A stretch of DNA of 9,850 nt from Acidobacteriaceae bacterium (GTDB lineage: Bacteria; Acidobacteriota; Terriglobia; Terriglobales; Acidobacteriaceae). Both the position numbers and the translations under genes were made by a program. The notes below the pieces were generated by a model. The model searched no databases. It was not told the DNA's origin and saw nothing but the letters and a program-made list of their open reading frames with translations. The stretch is from assembly GCA_003156235.1 (NCBI GenBank), contig PMGP01000294.1, forward strand, positions 1,103 through 10,952. Direction: 5' to 3'. Each line of letters opens with the position of its first letter. Within the stretch, counting starts at the first letter, position 1. Shown in pieces: positions 6,908-9,850 of this stretch.

Positions 6908-7936
6908 ATGCGCAAGCTATTTGCAGGGATCGCCGTTTTGCTGTTGGGAAGCGGCCTGGCGGTATCAGGCTGGGCACAGGACACGGCACTCTACGGAGCC
7001 CACGGAATTAGTCCGCAGGCAGTCCGTCAAGGCCAGCTGGGCAGTTGCTACTTTCATGCGACGATTGCGGCTCTGGCCAAGACCGCGCCCGGAACCCTGC
7101 GCAACGCTATCCGCCAGAATCCCAACGGCGGCTACAAGGTTCACTTCTTCAGCGGGCCGGATGAGGCCGTGTACCAGAGCGACGTGGATTATGGGCGGGC
7201 GCATGGCTACGACCGCTCGGAGGGCACGTGGGTCGCGGTGCTGATGCGAGCCTATGCGCAGCGCGTCCTGCGGCAAAGCCTGGTTGTGGCCATCCAGAAA
7301 TCAGATGTGATTCCGGTTTTTATTGAGCCCATGGCCATTTCATGGCTGGATGGTTCGGACACGCTGCTGGTGGCCTATGACCGGGCTATTCGTTCGGTGG
7401 TGAGCCAGGATGGATCGATGGACCAGTATGCGCTCAAGCAGAGCCTGGCTACGGAGCTTCATACAGAGGGCATTCCCACATCTGAGGCGCAGGCGCTGGT
7501 GGGATTTCTCGATGAAAAGGGATTTTTCGCCGTGCTGGCGCAGACCGTGCGGGAGAATGGCGAGGTCTTCGGAGCTTACAAGGACCTGGGCCAGGGAGGG
7601 ATTCCGGTGCGGGTCATGGAGGCGTTCATGGGCCAAGGCAAAGTCAATGCGGGTATGACAAATGACAGCCAGCAAGCGATGGAACAACTGCGACGGTTCC
7701 GCGCAGGCGGGGTGGCGATGGTAGCCGGGACGAAGCCCACGGCGCCCAACGCGCAGATCGCCGGAGCGAGCTGGTGGGTTGCGTCGCATTGTTACACAGT
7801 GATGAGTTACGACGATGCCGCGCAGACCGTAACTCTGCGCAATCCATGGGGTGGGCACCCCGGCCCGGATGGGACTTTCACGCTTCCGCTATCGGTCTAT
7901 CTCGATGGCTATGAGTCCTACACTTACACCCAATAG
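6908..7936 (+). CDS. Exported papain/calpain-like (C2-type) cysteine protease
   Basis: This 342-residue protein has a signal peptide (MRKLFAGIAVLLLGSGLAVSGWA, 1-23, in two parts: basic start, then a hydrophobic core) and so should act outside the cytoplasm. The active site is recognisable: QGQLGSCYF gives oxyanion Q41 and nucleophile C47 at papain-like spacing, then H294 in SHCYTVMSYD and N312 in NPWGG. The NPWG ending is typical of the calpain family (C2). No calcium-binding C2 or EF-hand domain follows, and the protein ends soon after the catalytic Asn, so it is a bare catalytic domain with a large insert (about 75-280). AAGGAG lies shortly before the ATG at 6908. It follows the kinase by 114 bp on the same strand, without a clear terminator between, so cotranscription is possible. 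The substrate is unknown. A nearby secreted serpin could inhibit such proteases, but nothing in the sequence links them directly. Confidence 0.87.
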   Translation: MRKLFAGIAVLLLGSGLAVSGWAQDTALYGAHGISPQAVRQGQLGSCYFHATIAALAKTAPGTLRNAIRQNPNGGYKVHFFSGPDEAVYQSDVDYGRAHGYDRSEGTWVAVLMRAYAQRVLRQSLVVAIQKSDVIPVFIEPMAISWLDGSDTLLVAYDRAIRSVVSQDGSMDQYALKQSLATELHTEGIPTSEAQALVGFLDEKGFFAVLAQTVRENGEVFGAYKDLGQGGIPVRVMEAFMGQGKVNAGMTNDSQQAMEQLRRFRAGGVAMVAGTKPTAPNAQIAGASWWVASHCYTVMSYDDAAQTVTLRNPWGGHPGPDGTFTLPLSVYLDGYESYTYTQ

Positions 7937-7967
7937 AGAGAAGCCAGAGTCAACGTGACCTTGCCGT

Positions 7968-8004
7968 CGCCCCACCCTTTCGCCATAAATAATAGGATGG
8001 GGCG
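7968..8004 (+). terminator. Possible terminator between convergent genes
   Basis: A 7-bp stem pairs CGCCCCA (7968-7974) with TGGGGCG (7998-8004). Two further G-C pairs lie inside after one mismatch, around an AT-rich loop. It sits in the 95-nt gap between the protease stop and the FHA-gene stop. The downstream plus-strand sequence TCTGGATTTCTT is only moderately T-rich, so efficiency is uncertain. Confidence 0.4.
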
Positions 8005-8031
8005 TCTGGATTTCTTGCGCCGTGAAGATGC

Positions 8032-8946
8032 TTATTGCCTCGCCTGCGCCACCTTGCCGGCGATGTACTTGTCCAGCATGGCGGGAATCGCCGCGTTCAT
8101 GCGATCAACCATGCGGTCCTCTTCGCGCTTGGTCTGGGCATCCATGGTTTTGACCATGCGGTCCTGGGCCTCCGCGACCTTTGCATCCATGCCGTCCATG
8201 CGCTGCTCAAACACGCCCAGCCTCTGATCGAGCGCTGGAGTGAACTGTGTGACAGCGTTCGCAGCCTGTGCGCGTAGCTGCTGCACCTCGTCCCTGGTCT
8301 GGTAAAGCTCCCAGCTCTGCCAGATGTTACATCCCAGCAGGACGAGGAGAATCAATAGACATACCACCAGGATACTTTGCAGCGACTTCACCTTGCCTTC
8401 CACAATGCTCATGTCTTCACCTTCTGCAGCGCTTGCCGCGGGTTGCTGCACAGCAGGACGGGGAGCGGCGGAAACTCCGCGCGCGACTTCGGTTGTGTAG
8501 CCTTGTCTTCCCGCAGCCGCTGGGGCGACGGGCGGCGCGGAAGAATAAGTCATGGGCGTTGTGCCGGAAATGATGCGGGTGGGTTCATGATTCAGAACAC
8601 GCGTGGGCTCATGTGCGACGGGCGGCGGCGCATAGGCCTCCTGCTCCAACAGGCGAATGCGGAGCTCCGGCCCTCCGGCGCCCAGACGAAGAATATCGCC
8701 GGAGCGAATGGTGGCGCCGGCGGCGGCTGGATGGCCATTCACGAAGGTTTCGCCGCTCAAAGGAGCTCCCCTGGCCAGGCTGACCGCTCCGTTGACCATC
8801 TCAAGTGTCAGATGCACACCGGCCACCGTGGGGTATTTTCCTGGCTGCAAGCTGACTTCACAATTCGGGTCTTGCCCGATGCGGATGCGGGAATCACTCA
8901 AGACTCGCTTGCCTGACTCACCAAGAACAACGATCTCAATGTCCAT
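8032..8946 (-). CDS. FHA-domain, single-span membrane protein with C-terminal coiled coil
   Basis: This is a 304-residue protein. An N-terminal FHA domain (about 3-99) keeps the beta-sandwich pattern RIRIGQDPNCEVSL...HLTLE...FVNGHP...GDILRLG. FHA domains bind phosphothreonine peptides, usually via GR, SxxH and NG motifs. Here Q25 replaces the Arg, A42 replaces the Ser, and H45 and N70-G71 remain. A Pro/Ala-rich cytoplasmic linker contains HEPTRVLN-HEPTRIIS (112-127), two Thr sites that could be kinase targets. One membrane span (191-209) is followed by an outer helical, charged region likely to form a coiled coil (about 212-300). A weak GGGG lies upstream of the ATG at 8944-8946. It converges on the kinase-protease pair, so a role downstream of that kinase is plausible but inferred. 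The FHA call is good; phosphopeptide binding is doubtful given the missing residues. Confidence 0.88.
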   Translation of the reverse strand: MDIEIVVLGESGKRVLSDSRIRIGQDPNCEVSLQPGKYPTVAGVHLTLEMVNGAVSLARGAPLSGETFVNGHPAAAGATIRSGDILRLGAGGPELRIRLLEQEAYAPPPVAHEPTRVLNHEPTRIISGTTPMTYSSAPPVAPAAAGRQGYTTEVARGVSAAPRPAVQQPAASAAEGEDMSIVEGKVKSLQSILVVCLLILLVLLGCNIWQSWELYQTRDEVQQLRAQAANAVTQFTPALDQRLGVFEQRMDGMDAKVAEAQDRMVKTMDAQTKREEDRMVDRMNAAIPAMLDKYIAGKVAQARQ

Positions 8947-9148
8947 AACTTACCCCAAAGCTCGTAATCTCTGTAGTGTCAGCCGTCAGCGCAGGCCAGC
9001 AAGCGCCCTCTTTGAATGGCGCGCCAGTCCGGCGTCTCGGCCGCTATGAATGCCGCCAAACGAAGCGCAATCCACGCAAGCAGAGTAACACCGCGCATGT
9101 TGATCTGAGAATTTTCTTTTGAGGCTTCTGCTTCTTCGACAGGGCTCA

Positions 9149-9339
9149 GAGCATTTTGCCTATTGGTATGGAGTGTATTTCTTGCTTGGCTCAAGGTTGA
9201 AGGTCGTTGAAAGAACAGGTAGCGCCGGCCTCCTGGCCGGGGTCCCCAACGAGCGGTCTATGCTCGTTGGGGTGGTTGACCGGCTGTCGCGTGGACCTCC
9301 CGGTCCACGCGGCACTCTACACAAATAGGGAAAATGCTC
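9149..9339. repeat. MITE-like 191-bp element: inverted ends enclosing three hairpins
   Basis: The ends are imperfect inverted repeats: 9149-9175 (starting GAGCATTTTGCCTATT) pairs with 9313-9339 (ending AATAGGGAAAATGCTC), 23 of 27 positions matching. Inside are three perfect hairpins. The first is CCGGCC-TCCT-GGCCGG (9225-9240). The second is an 11-bp stem CCCCAACGAGC with loop GGTCTAT (9244-9272). The third is a 10-bp stem CGCGTGGACC with loop TCCC (9288-9311), which abuts the right end. No transposase is encoded, so it would be non-autonomous if mobile. A structured RNA is the alternative. No clear target-site duplication flanks it. Confidence 0.7.
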
Positions 9340-9499
9340 CAGTCCGGCGCGAACCTCACGACCGGTTGCAGCATGAGCGGAACTTTAGCTTTACGCAGGA
9401 GGCACGTGCGGATATGATAGGAGCGAGGTTGGTTTGCGAGCCTGCTACACGGATGCGCGCATTGCCGACAGCGACAGAAGGATGACCGCGCCGGCAAAG

Positions 9500-9530
9500 T
9501 TGAATATGCTTGTATGCTATTGATTATAAA
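9500..9530 (+). promoter_or_regulatory. Possible sigma-70 promoter upstream of the His-rich ORF
   Basis: TTGAAT (9500-9505) is followed by TATAAA (9525-9530) with a 19-nt spacer, or by TTATAA (9524-9529) with 18 nt, at the start of an AT-rich tract. A TATGCT direct repeat (9505-9510 and 9513-9518) lies between. The spacing is slightly long. It would make a leader of about 155 nt before the ATG at 9691. Confidence 0.35.
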
Positions 9531-9599
9531 TAGGATGCGGGAGTAGATCAGTAGCAGAACGTCAGCTTCCCAAAATGGATAATCTTAGTACTTTCAATA

Positions 9600-9618
9600 T
9601 CTTACATAAACTGTAAGA
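9600..9618. promoter_or_regulatory. Operator-like dyad
   Basis: TCTTACA (9600-9606) and TGTAAGA (9612-9618) form perfect 7-bp inverted arms around TAAAC. A further TTACAGT (9654-9660) is the reverse complement of ACTGTAA (9610-9616). The AT-rich, 19-bp dyad has the size of a dimeric repressor site and lies between the promoter-like motif and the His-rich ORF. Confidence 0.35.
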
Positions 9619-9690
9619 AGTCCAAACGGATCGTAGAGAGTCAAGAGCAATATTTACAGTGGTCCTGAATGTGGTTTTTCCCCTTTATTC

Positions 9691-9795
9691 ATGAGGGTTT
9701 CAGCATCACACCATTATCAGCACCACGGGAATTTCCCACACCATAATCAACACCATGATGTGCTGCTTCGCGTAAATGCGACGTTCACCCGCTGA
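9691..9795 (+). CDS. Candidate histidine-rich leader peptide (34 codons)
   Basis: The ORF runs ATG (9691) to TGA (9793-9795). Eight of its 34 residues are histidine, all within residues 7-22 as HHYQHHGNFPHHNQHH. Such His clustering is the hallmark of leader peptides of histidine biosynthesis operons, where ribosome stalling at His codons under low His-tRNA prevents early termination. The last codons and stop overlap sequences that pair with downstream DNA (9781-9836), as attenuation would require. Against this: no Shine-Dalgarno site is visible (the 20 bases upstream are pyrimidine-rich), no terminator T-run is seen before the window ends, and the regulated genes are outside. The core is a 30-nt direct repeat, so a non-coding repeat is the main alternative. 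Confidence 0.45.
   Translation: MRVSASHHYQHHGNFPHHNQHHDVLLRVNATFTR
9708..9755 (+). repeat. 30-nt-period direct repeat flanking a short palindrome
   Basis: ACACCATTATCAGCACCA (9708-9725) recurs as ACACCATAATCAACACCA (9738-9755), 16 of 18 matching, with a 30-nt period. Between them lies the palindrome GGGAATTTCCC (9727-9737). In frame, the repeats encode the two HHxQHH blocks of the candidate leader peptide. Confidence 0.8.
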
Positions 9796-9836
9796 TTTTT
9801 CTCGGAAATCCGAGGACATATCGTGAACGTCAGCGG
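9781..9836 (+). promoter_or_regulatory. Candidate attenuator-type alternative pairings
   Basis: ACGTTCAC (9781-9788) pairs perfectly with GTGAACGT (9823-9830). CCGCTGA (9789-9795) pairs with TCAGCGG (9830-9836). The order is X-Y-X'-Y', so the two stems cannot nest; they are either alternatives or a pseudoknot. A small hairpin CTCGG-AAAT-CCGAG (9801-9814) lies between. X and Y are the last codons and stop of the His-rich ORF, so a translating ribosome would control both. Confidence 0.45.
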
Positions 9837-9850
9837 ATGACACCTAAGAC

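Larger units (their letters stand above)
8947..9690. other. Long intergenic region without a recognisable protein gene
   Basis: No frame here shows a known domain or convincing codon pattern. 8947-9148 is featureless apart from TTCGACAGGGCTCAG (9135-9149), which resembles a sequence common in dispersed intergenic repeats of environmental bacteria (from memory). A structured inverted-repeat element fills 9149-9339. 9340-9490 shows nothing beyond a GCACGTGC palindrome at 9402-9409. From about 9490 the DNA becomes clearly more AT-rich and carries promoter-like and dyad motifs ahead of the His-rich ORF. Confidence 0.7.

Noticed and set aside
8979..9194. Minus-strand 71-codon ORF just upstream of the FHA gene, with a short hydrophobic stretch.
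   Set aside because: No recognisable domain, no good SD, and it runs into the inverted-repeat element; more likely chance or a remnant.
9024..9349. 11-bp direct repeat CCAGTCCGGCG (9024-9034 and 9339-9349) as a target-site duplication of the element.
   Set aside because: The right copy abuts the right inverted end, but the left copy is over 100 bp from the left end, so it does not bracket the element properly.
9415..9486. Mini-ORF of 23 codons with GGAGG eleven bases upstream.
   Set aside because: Spacing is poor and the peptide has no distinctive composition or context.
9119..9497. Overlapping ORFs of 69-92 codons on both strands across the hairpin element.
   Set aside because: Openness is explained by the GC-rich palindromes; the products are Pro/Arg/Gly-rich without any family signature.

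Overview
The window is about 60% GC, with compact, mostly well-spaced bacterial genes. The gene mix is a long-form SerA, an EF-P with a PGN loop tip, a membrane Ser/Thr kinase, an FHA protein, a secreted serpin and a HEPN pair. This suggests a soil-type Acidobacteriota (Terriglobia-like) genome or a metagenome contig from one. That assignment is inference from gene content; there is no marker RNA here.

Layout. (1) 2-1228, plus strand: the last 408 codons of D-3-phosphoglycerate dehydrogenase (serA), closed by a strong hairpin terminator at 1257-1292. (2) 1307-4628, minus strand, read right to left: efp (4628-4068), a HEPN-domain gene (4033-3623), an overlapping unnamed partner (3644-3261), a secreted serpin (3199-1967) and a DinB-fold gene (1795-1307). 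The gaps are 34 nt, a 22-nt overlap, 61 nt and 171 nt, so at least the HEPN pair is one transcription unit. (3) 4629-4786: a divergent intergenic region with two matching GCGGA-N3-TCCGC dyads. (4) 4787-7936, plus strand: a 668-residue kinase (zinc-ribbon-like N-terminus, kinase, one membrane span, outer cysteine-paired Sel1 repeats), then a signal-peptide-bearing papain/calpain-like cysteine protease. (5) 8032-8946, minus strand, convergent: an FHA-domain, single-span, coiled-coil protein. Kinase, protease and FHA protein plausibly form one envelope signalling neighbourhood; this is inferred from position and domains only. (6) 8947-9850: about 900 bp without any protein I recognise.

The last region holds the most unusual structure. 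A 191-bp element (9149-9339) has imperfect 27-bp terminal inverted repeats enclosing three perfect hairpins, and looks like a MITE or a structured RNA. It is followed by an AT-richer stretch with promoter-like and operator-like motifs. Near the window edge, a 34-codon ORF (9691-9795) has eight histidines arranged as four HH pairs within 16 residues. Right after it come two pairings that cannot nest (9781-9836). Together these resemble a histidine-operon attenuator whose structural genes would lie beyond the window. No Shine-Dalgarno site or terminator T-run for it can be seen inside the window, so this is a hypothesis.
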